From Paenibacillus faecalis (lineage in GTDB: Bacteria > Bacillota > Bacilli > Paenibacillales > Paenibacillaceae), in contig NZ_LT985747.1 of assembly GCF_900289175.1 (NCBI RefSeq), positions 904,103-968,102 on the forward strand: 64,000 nt of DNA. The letters run 5' to 3'. Numbering within the stretch: position 1 is the stretch's first letter; the number at the start of each line of letters is the position of its first letter. The position numbers and the translations under genes were made by a program. The notes below the pieces were generated by a model. That model had not been told where the DNA came from, ran no database searches, and saw only the letters and a program-made list of their open reading frames with translations. Of the stretch, positions 35,490-43,706 are shown one piece after another.

Positions 35490-35517
35490 AAGCATGTGAC
35501 AATCCTGTCACATGCTT
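35490..35517. promoter_or_regulatory. Perfect 12-bp palindrome before the Bce ABC genes: terminator and candidate BceR-like operator
   Basis: AAGCATGTGACA (35490-35501), spacer ATCC, TGTCACATGCTT (35506-35517). The core TGTGACA-N4-TGTCACA has the inverted-repeat geometry of operators bound by BceR-type regulators upstream of their ABC genes. It lies about 120 bp before the ATPase start. It also contains the kinase stop codon (35508-35510), and on the minus strand it is followed by TTTTATAATTTG, so it could also act as the kinase-gene terminator. Confidence 0.6.
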
Positions 35518-36515
35518 GTTATATTCACAAACTCATTATTTTTGGGGAACGTTAATGTAAATGTTGTGCCGGCTCCAAGATTAGAAGACACATCGATACG
35601 GATCAGTAAAGAGTGGGCCACCTTTTGAGTTAAATACAGCCCCATACCGGTAGCGGCACTGTCTTGATGCTGGATGGTCGAGGTAAAGCCTTTCTCAAAT
35701 ATGCGGGGCAGATCTTTCGGATCAATTCCACGGCCAAAATCCTTGATCACAAGTCTAGTTTGACCGTCGGCGTTACGCTCACTTTCAATGATGATGTCGG
35801 AACTTTCACTATATTTTATAGCGTTGGTTAAGAGCTGCCGGATGATAAAACCGAGCCACTTCGCATCCGTCAGCACTTCTCTCACCTGAAGGTGTACATC
35901 GAAACCTATCCCTTTTTGCATACACCATGATTTCAGCTCTTTAATCTCTTTAAAAATAATCTGTTCCAGTTCCGATTGTTCGATATACAAGTCATTTTTG
36001 ATAAAAGGTATGCGCTTTTGGTGCAGCTGCTGATCGAGCAAGAGGTGAATACGCAGCCATTCATACATCAGTTGCTTTTTTAGCGTTTCATCATTCGAAC
36101 GTTCAATCATTAGCTTCATCGTTGTAAGTGGGGTTTTCACTTCATGAATCCAGGACAGCATTTCGTCCTTCTCTTGCTCCATTTCCATCATTCTTTGGGA
36201 AAGTTCATTTCGGTATCGTTCGTTCTGAGCAATAACGCTCTCTTCCACGATTTTTTCAATAGGACTCTCCGCTTCCACAAGAGCTGTAATCCCATTCACT
36301 TGGTCCCATAATTCAATACTCTTATAAAACTTTGTTTCTTTTTGATACCTCACCAGGAAAAAAAAGATGAAAATCGGCAGGGATAAAAGCACTCCATAAA
36401 GCAAGGACTTGAAAGGAATCGAAGGATCAACGAAAGCTATTAAAAGGATGAGCACTTGCAGAAACAGAAATAACGCAATCCAGCTTCGTCTCTCTACAAT
36501 ATACCTCCTAAGCAT
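35508..36515 (-). CDS. BceS-type intramembrane-sensing histidine kinase
   Basis: The roughly 335-residue kinase has two N-terminal membrane helices (WIALFLFLQVLILLIAFV and LYGVLLSLPIFIFFFLVR) with almost no external loop, so it cannot sense by itself and depends on the Bce transporter. HisKA has the phosphorylated histidine in MLSWIHEVKTPLTTMKLM. The HATPase domain has QLLTNAIKYSE, KDFGRGIDPKDLPRIFEKG and ATGMGLYLTQ. ATG 36515 gives the usual MLRRYIVERRSW start and overlaps the regulator gene by 8 nt; the frame is open to 36566. Its stop codon lies inside the palindrome at 35490-35517. Confidence 0.9.
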   Translation of the reverse strand: MLRRYIVERRSWIALFLFLQVLILLIAFVDPSIPFKSLLYGVLLSLPIFIFFFLVRYQKETKFYKSIELWDQVNGITALVEAESPIEKIVEESVIAQNERYRNELSQRMMEMEQEKDEMLSWIHEVKTPLTTMKLMIERSNDETLKKQLMYEWLRIHLLLDQQLHQKRIPFIKNDLYIEQSELEQIIFKEIKELKSWCMQKGIGFDVHLQVREVLTDAKWLGFIIRQLLTNAIKYSESSDIIIESERNADGQTRLVIKDFGRGIDPKDLPRIFEKGFTSTIQHQDSAATGMGLYLTQKVAHSLLIRIDVSSNLGAGTTFTLTFPKNNEFVNITSM

Positions 36516-37203
36516 ATGAACTCGCCTCTTCCGTAGCCATATACCCTTGTCCGACCTTCGTTTCAATAAAAGGGTCCAATCCGATATTTTCGAGCTTTTT
36601 GCGCAGACGGTTCACGTTAACAGTCAACGTATTATCGCTTACAAAATGCTCGTGATCCCATAAGCTTTTAATAATATCTTCCCGGCTGACGATCTGGTTC
36701 TTCCGCTCAATAAGCATCTTCAGAATAAACATTTCGTTCTTAGTTAGTTCAACAGAGCCTTTCTCGTTGGTAATGGTGTTTTTTACGTACTCTACCGTTG
36801 CACCGCGCCAGAATCTGAGGTCAGTCCGCTCGGTGTTGTAATTGTATACACGCCGAAGCGTAGCTTGAATTTTAGCAATTAACACATCAAAGTGAAAAGG
36901 CTTCTTGACAAAATCGTCTGCACCCAGCTGCATGGACATCACCATATCAGTCGGATGGTCTCGCGATGACAGAAAAATGATCGGTACATTGGAATGGGCA
37001 CGAATCATTCGGCACCAATGAAAGCCGTCAAATTTGGGCAATTGAATATCTATAATAACCAGCTCCGGCTTAATGGAGGTGAATTCATGCAAAATATCGC
37101 CGAAATCCTGAACTCCGTATACGTCATAAGACCACTGCGATAGCCTTTCTTTTATCTCCTGAAACAAAGTCATATCATCTTCAATCAACATAATTTTGAA
37201 CAT
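36508..37203 (-). CDS. BceR-type response regulator, OmpR family
   Basis: This 231-residue regulator is the first gene of the Bce module. The receiver has EDD (residues 8-10), phospho-acceptor D52 (VIIDIQLPKFDG), an S in FLSSRDH and K in FVKKPFHFDVL. The winged helix includes LTKNEMFILKMLIERKNQ, SREDIIKSLWDHE and VNRLRKKLENIG. It should activate the ABC genes when phosphorylated, probably through the palindrome at 35490-35517. The ribosome site (GTGGTGA) is moderate. No further targets are visible in this window. Confidence 0.9.
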   Translation of the reverse strand: MFKIMLIEDDMTLFQEIKERLSQWSYDVYGVQDFGDILHEFTSIKPELVIIDIQLPKFDGFHWCRMIRAHSNVPIIFLSSRDHPTDMVMSMQLGADDFVKKPFHFDVLIAKIQATLRRVYNYNTERTDLRFWRGATVEYVKNTITNEKGSVELTKNEMFILKMLIERKNQIVSREDIIKSLWDHEHFVSDNTLTVNVNRLRKKLENIGLDPFIETKVGQGYMATEEASSYA

Positions 37204-37483
37204 AGCAAGTCACCACACTTTATATTCAGCATTCTTCTACTCAGTGTATAGTATAAGTTGGTTGGATGCTAGAATTTTCAATAATGCTGCATAGGTTGCA
37301 ATTAAGGGCACTCCGAGTACGGATCATTCCTACGATCCCTCTTACCCCCGAATTTTATGAATTGTTCGTTAGATGAGAAAATCCGGGGACAAAGGCGAAC
37401 GCTGCCGTTTCTTCGAAATCGCTTCGTCCTCTCCGCTGGTTCGTGCATATTCATCATTAGCTGGATAACCTTAAAACGCAGAC
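37204..37483. other. Gene-free stretch between the Bce module and the fructokinase gene
   Basis: No supported gene lies here. The left part must hold the promoter of the Bce regulator on the minus strand (near 37240-37265). The right part, about 37375-37450, has a coding-like, GC-richer composition (for example GGCGAACGCTGCCG and TTCTTCGAAATCGC), but every frame is short or lacks a start with a ribosome site. It resembles intergenic repeats found in related genomes, but I cannot confirm that. Confidence 0.35.
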
Positions 37484-37519
37484 AAAAGCCGCCCGAGGTT
37501 CAATACCCCAAAGCGGCCT
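37484..37519 (-). terminator. Terminator of the fructokinase gene
   Basis: On the minus strand GCCGC...GGGGT pairs with ACCTC...GCGGC (imperfect), followed by TTTTG. It is about 50 nt past the stop codon. Confidence 0.5.
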
Positions 37520-37566
37520 GTACATCACTTATGCGGCAGCATTTTCTGCCGTATTTTCAACAACAA

Positions 37567-38451
37567 TTACTTTGCAGCCTCGTCCGCAGCGAGTTTGGCC
37601 AGTGCCAATGCACCGCACAAGCCCGCATTGTCGCCCAACTTCGGCGGTACGATATATTCGGCAATGTTCTGGTTTAGGCTCGGATGGGAAACATATCCAG
37701 CCAGCATTTCCTGCAGCTTTTTATGAATTAGCGGGAACAGTTGCAACTGCTTCATCACTCCGCCGCCCATCACGATTCGTTCAGGCGAAAGGATCAGGAC
37801 ATAGTTCATCAGTGCCTGGGCAAGATAGTAAGCTTCCATCTCCCAAGCCGGATGATCCGGTGTCAGTTCAGCTCCGGCTACTCCCCAGCGTTTTCCTAGC
37901 GATGGTCCAGCTGCTAAACCTTCGAGACAATCGTGGTGATAAGGGCAAGTCCCTTCATACTTGTCATCCGGATGACGGCGCACTATAATATGGCCCATCT
38001 CAGGGTGAGATAAACCATGAATCAGCTGTCCATCCACTACTGCACCCGCACCGACGCCCGTTCCGATCGTAATGTACAAACAGCTGTTTAGACCTTGGGC
38101 TGCACCCCATGTATGCTCTCCAAGCGCTGCACCGTTCACATCGGTATCAAAACCGATCGGCACGTCGAAACGCTCCTTCAGTGCTTTAACAACATTAAAA
38201 TTGCTCCAATGCGGCTTCGGTGTCGTCGTGATACAGCCATATGTAGGACTTCCTTTTACAGGGTCAATCGGACCAAAAAAACCAGCGCCGATCGCTTGAA
38301 CCCCTTTATTTTCAAAAAAAGAATACACTTGTGCCATCGTTTCCTCCGGCGTTGTGGTCGGAAAACTTACACGTTCAATAACCGTGCCGTCCTCTTTACC
38401 AATTCCGCATACAAATTTTGTTCCACCAGCTTCTATCGCTCCAAGTATCAT
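37567..38451 (-). CDS. ROK-family fructokinase/mannose kinase
   Basis: The cytosolic sugar kinase probably phosphorylates fructose or mannose at C6. The 294-residue ROK protein has the ATP phosphate loop IEAGGTKFVCGIG, catalytic DTDVNGAALGE, the sugar-binding/zinc motif HPEMGHIIVRRHPDD and CPYHHDCLEGLAAGPSL with His/Cys zinc ligands. VMGGGVM follows. It most resembles B. subtilis GmuE/YdhR and ScrK-type fructokinases. GAGAGGATG precedes the ATG. It is flanked by the molybdate genes and does not belong to a visible sugar operon. Confidence 0.88.
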   Translation of the reverse strand: MILGAIEAGGTKFVCGIGKEDGTVIERVSFPTTTPEETMAQVYSFFENKGVQAIGAGFFGPIDPVKGSPTYGCITTTPKPHWSNFNVVKALKERFDVPIGFDTDVNGAALGEHTWGAAQGLNSCLYITIGTGVGAGAVVDGQLIHGLSHPEMGHIIVRRHPDDKYEGTCPYHHDCLEGLAAGPSLGKRWGVAGAELTPDHPAWEMEAYYLAQALMNYVLILSPERIVMGGGVMKQLQLFPLIHKKLQEMLAGYVSHPSLNQNIAEYIVPPKLGDNAGLCGALALAKLAADEAAK

Positions 38452-38491
38452 GTCAGTTCATCCTCTCTAGATGTATCAATGTGTATATTTA

Positions 38492-39178
38492 TTAAGCTTT
38501 TTTCGGTTCATCCCGAGTTGGACGTCCGTTACCAGCCAACACCAGAAGAAACCAGGAAAACAAAATAACAATCCCTGTCCAAGCCCAAGCCAACCGGAAA
38601 TTCCCGTTTCCTACAGCTAGATAGATTGCTGTCGGAAGTGTCTGCGTCTTGCCAGGTATATTTCCTGCAACCATCCAGGTTGCTCCGAATTCCCCGAGCC
38701 CTCTAGCAAAAGCTAGGATATAAGCGGTTACAGCCGCTTCTCTCGAAAGCGGAAACGTAATCCAGCGAAACACCTGCCATTCCCCCGCGCCGCTTGAACG
38801 TGCGGCATCCTCCAACTCGGAATCTACTCCCTCAAATCCGACCTTCATCGTTTGATAAACGAGCGGAAAAGAGACAACGACTGCCGCAATAACCGCCGCT
38901 CCCCAACTGAATACGATCGGCTGACTAAACAACCACTCCGCCAGCGAGCCGATCCAGCTGTTTCTACCTAGAGCAACCAGAAGGAGAAATCCTACAACGG
39001 TAGGGGGTAAAACAAGTGGCAACATCAGTACCGTTTCTACAAGCATCTTGCCGCGGAACACCGCACGATGCATCCACCGGGCAACCACTGTCCCCAGTAT
39101 AAACGTAATGATGCTGGAACACAGTGATGTTTTTACAGACAGCCACACCGGCATCCAAAAGGCTTCGTCTATGCTCAA
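38492..39178 (-). CDS. modB: Molybdate ABC transporter permease
   Basis: The 228-residue inner-membrane channel for molybdate (or tungstate) has five membrane helices. It has the ModB motifs LMLPLVLPPTVVGFLLL, the ATPase-contact loop LEDAARSSGAGEWQVFRWIT and ARGLGEFGATWMVAGNIPGKTQTLP. It starts at TTG, overlapping the modA stop codon by four bases (TTGA), with GGAGGG five bases before. No modC ATPase gene follows or precedes, so the ATPase must come from elsewhere. Confidence 0.93.
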   Translation of the reverse strand: MSIDEAFWMPVWLSVKTSLCSSIITFILGTVVARWMHRAVFRGKMLVETVLMLPLVLPPTVVGFLLLVALGRNSWIGSLAEWLFSQPIVFSWGAAVIAAVVVSFPLVYQTMKVGFEGVDSELEDAARSSGAGEWQVFRWITFPLSREAAVTAYILAFARGLGEFGATWMVAGNIPGKTQTLPTAIYLAVGNGNFRLAWAWTGIVILFSWFLLVLAGNGRPTRDEPKKA

Positions 39179-39996
39179 ATCGATCCCTCCGGAAGGATAA
39201 AGCCGTATTTTTCAAAAATGTCGCGAGCCTCATCCGTCTGCAAAAAATCCAGCAGTTTCCTCGCCTCTTCAGGATTTTTTCCCATCTTAATTACAGCAGC
39301 GGGATATTCAATCAAAGTATGAGAAGCCGGGTCGATCTCCACCGACACCTTCACATCCGAAGATTGGATAGCATCACTGGCATAAACAAATCCCGCATCG
39401 GCGTTGCCGGATGTTACATACGATAGTACCTGCGTCACATCCTTGGCATACACAGCTTTGGACTCGACTTTATTCCATAGCCCTTCTCCCTCTAGAACTT
39501 CCTTTCCGTAAGCTCCGGCAGGAACGGTATCGAGCTGTCCGATGGCGATCACCTGAACCTCAGGTTTTATCAGATCCTGTAACCCGTGGATGCTATCGTC
39601 GCCCTTCGGAACGATCAGCACCAGCCGATTATGAAGCATCACCTTTGATTCAGAACGTTCAATCAACCCTTTTTGGACAAGCTGCTCCATCGGTTCCTTG
39701 GCAGCGGAAAAGAATAGATCAACCGGCGCCCCCTGCTCAATTTGCTGTTGAAGAGATCCTGATCCTCCAAAATTAAATTGAATCTTGATATCCGGATTAC
39801 GGCTCTCGAATAGAGCTGCCGCTTCTTCAAGTCCGGATTTCAAGCTAGCTGCAGCGGATACGGTGAGTTCAATCTGCGTTGATGATTGCTTCGAAGAATG
39901 AGTATTTTGCCGTTCAACCGACATGCAACCCGTCATTATGATGACCGATAAAACAAGCATCCATGCTATCCATGTACTTTTTCCGATCTGTTTCAT
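39175..39996 (-). CDS. modA: Molybdate-binding lipoprotein
   Basis: This surface lipoprotein captures molybdate for ModB. The roughly 273-residue precursor has a lipoprotein signal with lipobox MTGC near residue 24. A type II periplasmic binding fold follows, with LTVSAAASLKSGLEEAA, FNFGGSGSLQQQIEQGAPVDLFFSA and GNADAGFVYASDA, the standard ModA motifs. The frame opens at TTG 40017; ATG 39996, after GAGGG, is better placed. It is the first gene of modAB. No molybdenum-cofactor RNA motif is evident in the 70 nt before it. Confidence 0.92.
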   Translation of the reverse strand: MKQIGKSTWIAWMLVLSVIIMTGCMSVERQNTHSSKQSSTQIELTVSAAASLKSGLEEAAALFESRNPDIKIQFNFGGSGSLQQQIEQGAPVDLFFSAAKEPMEQLVQKGLIERSESKVMLHNRLVLIVPKGDDSIHGLQDLIKPEVQVIAIGQLDTVPAGAYGKEVLEGEGLWNKVESKAVYAKDVTQVLSYVTSGNADAGFVYASDAIQSSDVKVSVEIDPASHTLIEYPAAVIKMGKNPEEARKLLDFLQTDEARDIFEKYGFILPEGSI

Positions 39997-40086
39997 TCTT
40001 TTTCCCTCTACATCCAAAAGATTAAGGTACTCTCAAATCAAATGTTCAGCTTCGGTTATATTAAGATCCATCTGCCGCCAAGCTGC

Positions 40087-40977
40087 TCATGGCACCAGGG
40101 CCACACCCATCATACGGCTTAAACTCTTCATTTCAAGTTCCTCAAGCTTTGGCAATATACGCTCATCCTCTATTTCAAGAAGACACAGGTCCAGCTCACA
40201 GTCGACCGGCACTTCACAATGAATGGCGGCAAGGGACCTGGACAAATGCAGCATCTCCAGATCGGCTTCAATTTTACTGCGAACCCCTTTTGTAAGAGAA
40301 TCCAAATTCGCGAGTACACCATCAATACTATCGTATTCTTGAATCAGCTTCATAGCCGTTTTCTCTCCGATTCCACGCACGCCCGGATAATTGTCACTCG
40401 TATCCCCCATCAGCCCCTTGACATCAATGATTTGATGCGGAAGAAGACCTTTTTCCTCATACAGCGTCTCCGGTGTATAAACCATATAATTGCCGTAACC
40501 CTTCTTCATAATGATGACCGAAGTTCGCTCGTTCACCAATTGGAGAAGATCGTGATCGCCAGATAAAATCATAACATTCGTATCGCTTCCAAAACGACGG
40601 GCCAATGTGCCAATGCAATCGTCAGCTTCGAAGCCTTCAACGCCAAGGTTTGGAATATTCAAGCTTTCTGTAACCTCACGGATTAAAGAGAACTGAGGAA
40701 TCAGATCGTCCGGCGCGTCAGGCCGATTGCCTTTATATGCTGCAAATTGCTCACTGCGAAACGTCTTGGACCCCATATCCCAGCAGCAGGCCACATGGGT
40801 CGGCTGAAATGTATCAATAGCATCCCACAAATAACGAAGAAATCCGTAAATTGCATTCGTCGGAATCCCTGCCTTCGTGCGGCGAATATACCCACTGGAA
40901 GCCGTAGCATAGTAAGCCCGGAACAACAAGGCCATGCCGTCCACGAGCATCAGTGATGGTTGCTTCGTAGTATTCAC
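40087..40977 (-). CDS. ypcP: 5'-3' exonuclease (FEN/PolA N-terminal type)
   Basis: This 296-residue flap/5' nuclease equals the N-terminal domain of DNA polymerase I, as in B. subtilis YpcP, and probably removes RNA primers. Metal-binding acids are seen in LVDGMALLFRAY, EGFEADDCIGTLA and LSGDHDLLQLV. The helix-hairpin-helix DNA-binding region is IDVKGLMGDTSDNYPGV, followed by GIGEKTAMKLI. The arch region has AYKGNRPDAPD. The start is GTG 40977 with GGAGCG 11 nt upstream. It lies alone between modA and the ArsC-like gene. Confidence 0.9.
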   Translation of the reverse strand: MNTTKQPSLMLVDGMALLFRAYYATASSGYIRRTKAGIPTNAIYGFLRYLWDAIDTFQPTHVACCWDMGSKTFRSEQFAAYKGNRPDAPDDLIPQFSLIREVTESLNIPNLGVEGFEADDCIGTLARRFGSDTNVMILSGDHDLLQLVNERTSVIIMKKGYGNYMVYTPETLYEEKGLLPHQIIDVKGLMGDTSDNYPGVRGIGEKTAMKLIQEYDSIDGVLANLDSLTKGVRSKIEADLEMLHLSRSLAAIHCEVPVDCELDLCLLEIEDERILPKLEELEMKSLSRMMGVALVP

Positions 40978-41122
40978 TGTTATTTCATCGCTCCTTGCCT
41001 ATCTGTTCAAAATCTTGTTATATCATAATCTGCCTTAGTCATTATATCATATCTACCTATTTTATAGCGTTCTCGCCAATCATGTCATATTTCAAACTAA
41101 AACTTTGCTTTTAAATAGTAAA

Positions 41123-41153
41123 AGAGCCCGAAGACTTGCTCTCTCCGAACTCT
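41123..41153 (-). terminator. Terminator of the cobalamin adenosyltransferase - RluA - ArsC-like operon
   Basis: On the minus strand AGAGTTCG pairs with CGGGCTCT (two G-U pairs) and is followed by TTTTACT. It is 30 nt past the ArsC-like stop codon. Confidence 0.5.
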
Positions 41154-41181
41154 CCATTCAATCAAATTATAAAGCCTGCAT

Positions 41182-41544
41182 TTATGCTTTCCATGCTCCC
41201 TCAAACATCTCTTCTTTGAAGCCTACGGTCACCTTTGTCCCATCCGATACAATCGGACGCTTGATCAGCATTCCGTTGGAAGCCAGCAGTTTGATCTGTT
41301 CCTCAGCAGACATGCCTGGAAGCTTGTCCTTTAATGACATTTGCCGATAGACTTCACCGCTCGTATTAAAAAACTTTTTCAGCTCAAGTCCGCTTTTCTC
41401 CACTAATTCAGACAGCTCCTCCGGTGTAGGCGGTTCATCTTTAATATGCCGGAGTGTGAGATGATGGCCTTCATTTTCCAGCCATTTCACGGCTTTTCTG
41501 CATGTGCCGCATTTTGGATATTGATATACGATCAGTTGGCTCAT
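41182..41544 (-). CDS. ArsC/Spx-family thioredoxin-fold protein (YusI-like)
   Basis: The 120-residue protein has the ArsC/Spx fold with redox motif CGTC in YQYPKCGTCRKAVKWL. The RPI(V) segment (LIKRPIVSDG) binds the thiol partner in the family, and LLASNGMLI is typical. It resembles B. subtilis YusI more than Spx, which has CxxC plus a regulatory RPI with conserved Gly52. It may be an arsenate reductase-like enzyme or a small thiol-redox protein; no ars genes are near. AGGAGA precedes the ATG. It is the last gene of a three-gene operon. Confidence 0.8.
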   Translation of the reverse strand: MSQLIVYQYPKCGTCRKAVKWLENEGHHLTLRHIKDEPPTPEELSELVEKSGLELKKFFNTSGEVYRQMSLKDKLPGMSAEEQIKLLASNGMLIKRPIVSDGTKVTVGFKEEMFEGAWKA

Positions 41545-41568
41545 TGGAACAACTCTCCTTTTAGATGG

Positions 41569-42597
41569 TTATCGTCTTACTTCATCGTTAGCATCTGATT
41601 TCTCATCCAATCGCATGATCAACCGCTTCATATCTTCCGGAATCGGCGCTCGAAAGGTCATCACCTCTTCTGTAATCGGATGGACAAAAGATAGAAGCTC
41701 CGCATGAAGCGCCTGACGCTCAATCGCTTCATCCAACGAAACGATCGCTGAAAAAGCAGCTTCATCAGGCAGCGATTCAGCTTGCTCCGGCGTTCCTTCC
41801 TCCACCGCTGATGCTGCCGCATAGATTGGGTGCCGGTACATTTTGTCACCGACCAGTGGACACCCAATGCTGCTCATATGCACACGAATTTGATGCGTCC
41901 TCCCGGTTTCCAGCTTCAGCCCGATAAGGGAAGCCCCAGCATAAACCTTACGCACTGCATAGCGGGTTAACGAAGGGTAACCATCCGGGGTCACTATGCG
42001 GCGATGAGGGTCTTGTGGGTCCCGGTCGATTGGACCGTCAACATCCCCTTGCAGAGGCTCAGGAACACCGTGAACGAGCGCCAAATATGCTTTATCAACA
42101 GTGCCTGCAATCATCTGCTCTGATACATGTTGATGGACATAAGGATTCTTGGCGATGGCCAAAACTCCCGAGGTTTCCTGATCGAGACGGTGTATGGCTC
42201 TGAAGCGATAATTCCAGCCCTGCTGCTGCCAATAGTAGACAACGCCGTTCGCCAATGTATCGGTATAATGGCCATGGGTCGGATGTACAATCAAGCCGGC
42301 TTCTTTATTGACAACAAGCAGATGCTCATCCTCATATAATATATCCAATGGTATAGGCTGGGGCAGAATATCCTCTGACCTCTCCTGTTCCATGCGAATT
42401 TCCACCAGATCGCCAGCCTGAACGTTTACACTAATATATACCCTTTTCCCGTTCAGCATAATTCCCTTTTCGGTCAGCTTGAGCCTGGATAGAAGCTTGC
42501 GTGAAACTTTCATTCTCTTTTGCAAAATGGTTTTCAGAAGCATGCCATCTTCACTTTCCGGCACGCGGTAAGCGATCGGCGGATAATACAATCCCAT
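41569..42597 (-). CDS. RluA-family RNA pseudouridine synthase
   Basis: The enzyme converts uridine to pseudouridine in rRNA or tRNA. The 342-residue protein has an N-terminal S4-like RNA-binding part (LLSRLKLTEKGIMLNGKRV), then the catalytic domain with HRLDQETSGVLAIAKN, whose aspartate is the nucleophile. LETGRTHQIRVHMSSIGCPLVGDKMY follows in pieces typical of RluA/RluD. An insert of about 40 residues (near residues 250-290, Ala/Glu-rich) separates this from the last strand. It starts 3 nt after the adenosyltransferase stop; its ribosome site lies inside that gene, so the two are translationally coupled. The target site is unknown. Confidence 0.9.
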   Translation of the reverse strand: MGLYYPPIAYRVPESEDGMLLKTILQKRMKVSRKLLSRLKLTEKGIMLNGKRVYISVNVQAGDLVEIRMEQERSEDILPQPIPLDILYEDEHLLVVNKEAGLIVHPTHGHYTDTLANGVVYYWQQQGWNYRFRAIHRLDQETSGVLAIAKNPYVHQHVSEQMIAGTVDKAYLALVHGVPEPLQGDVDGPIDRDPQDPHRRIVTPDGYPSLTRYAVRKVYAGASLIGLKLETGRTHQIRVHMSSIGCPLVGDKMYRHPIYAAASAVEEGTPEQAESLPDEAAFSAIVSLDEAIERQALHAELLSFVHPITEEVMTFRAPIPEDMKRLIMRLDEKSDANDEVRR

Positions 42598-42600
42598 ATA

Positions 42601-43161
42601 TTATCGGAACACCTTTCCACTTCGTACATATTCCACATCCGGCACACCCGATCGAACATTTGCGTTACGGGCCGCCACAAAGAAATAGTCTGACAAGCGG
42701 TTCAGATACATACGCACCTGAGAATTGATTTCCGACGTTCGCCAAAGCGTAACGGTCAACCGTTCTGCACGGCGGCATACGGTCCGGCAAACATGAAGGG
42801 CTGAAGATAAACCAGAGCCTCCTGGCAAAATAAACCGTTCAATCGGTGGATTTTCCATCTCTAGCTCATCAATCCATTTCTCCAGCTTGCTTATCATCGC
42901 TGCGGTTACTTTGTATTTGTTCTCATCCTGTTTTGCATACGCAAGATCTGACCCGCAGTCAAACAGCTCGTGTTGAATTTCCACCAACTGTTCATAAAGC
43001 TCCTTAAATCCAGCTTCTTTCGCTAAAAAGACCGCCTGACCTGTAAAGCTGTTTAATTCATCTATTGTTCCGTAAGCTTCAATACGCGGATCATCTTTAG
43101 AAACACGTCCCCCGATAATGGATGTTTTGCCTTTATCTCCGGTTTTCGTATATACTTTCAT
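42601..43161 (-). CDS. Cob(I)alamin adenosyltransferase, PduO type
   Basis: The enzyme transfers the adenosyl group of ATP to cob(I)alamin, forming coenzyme B12. The 186-residue helical protein has the ATP-binding N-terminus YTKTGDKGKTSIIGG, the conserved DELNSFTGQA, FILPGGS, and HVCRTVCRRAERLTVTL with the Arg residues that contact ATP. NRLSDYFFVAAR follows near the end. It corresponds to B. subtilis YvqK. GGAGG precedes the ATG. It heads the operon with RluA and the ArsC-like gene. No cobalamin riboswitch is visible upstream. Confidence 0.92.
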   Translation of the reverse strand: MKVYTKTGDKGKTSIIGGRVSKDDPRIEAYGTIDELNSFTGQAVFLAKEAGFKELYEQLVEIQHELFDCGSDLAYAKQDENKYKVTAAMISKLEKWIDELEMENPPIERFILPGGSGLSSALHVCRTVCRRAERLTVTLWRTSEINSQVRMYLNRLSDYFFVAARNANVRSGVPDVEYVRSGKVFR

Positions 43162-43280
43162 CCTTTATTCCTCCGTCTTCACAAATATTATGTTATCCTT
43201 CAGGAAAAAGCTTTTCGGTATTGGTTATGCTTCACTATAACATAACTTTATGTTCAGATGAATATGGGTCCGTCTAATCG

Positions 43281-43308
43281 AAAAAGGAGACCTCTTTAGG
43301 CCTCCTTC
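43281..43308 (-). terminator. Terminator of the Spo0E-like gene
   Basis: On the minus strand AAGGAGGCCT pairs with AGAGGTCTCCTT and is followed by TTT, 15 nt beyond the stop codon. Confidence 0.6.
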
Positions 43309-43322
43309 AATACGATCACACA

Positions 43323-43586
43323 CTATATTTTCTTCTTCGGATTGGCTTTCATATATTCATTAATCTTTAAGTCGAGCAAGCTGCTGATCTCGATAACAAT
43401 CTCCGAAGTAAAAGACTGTTCCTGCAAAAAAATCTGTTCCATTTTCCGTCGGAGCATATGAATCTCTTCTTCCAAGGAAATGTCCTGCGGAGTGGATTTA
43501 GCTGACTTCATCGACCATTCACCGTGCTCATGGCCTTCGGCTACAAAGTCGCCACGGTATGGCGACAACTCGTAATCACAATACAC
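43323..43586 (-). CDS. Spo0E-family aspartyl-phosphate phosphatase
   Basis: The roughly 87-residue regulator removes phosphate from Spo0A~P in the Spo0E/YnzD/YisI family, delaying sporulation. The two-helix fold is visible: helix 1 IHMLRRKMEQIFLQE and helix 2 with the signature SSLLDLKINEYMK (SxxLD family motif, the Asp being essential). The N-terminal 35 residues are an unconserved extension. The frame is open to 43631, but GTG 43586 follows AAGGAGGG with ideal spacing. Its specificity for Spo0A is a family inference. Confidence 0.82.
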   Translation of the reverse strand: MYCDYELSPYRGDFVAEGHEHGEWSMKSAKSTPQDISLEEEIHMLRRKMEQIFLQEQSFTSEIVIEISSLLDLKINEYMKANPKKKI

Positions 43587-43706
43587 TAGCAATCCCTCCT
43601 TGGCTTCAGATAATAATGCTCCCAAAATCAAATTATATCATAGATATTTGTAATGAAAAGTAAAATTTTTGTTAATTCAAGGAAGTGAAACCAACTATCT
43701 TCTTTT

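Noticed and set aside
43162..43260. Search for a cobalamin riboswitch before the adenosyltransferase gene
   Set aside because: No B12-box or typical core sequence is present in the short upstream region.
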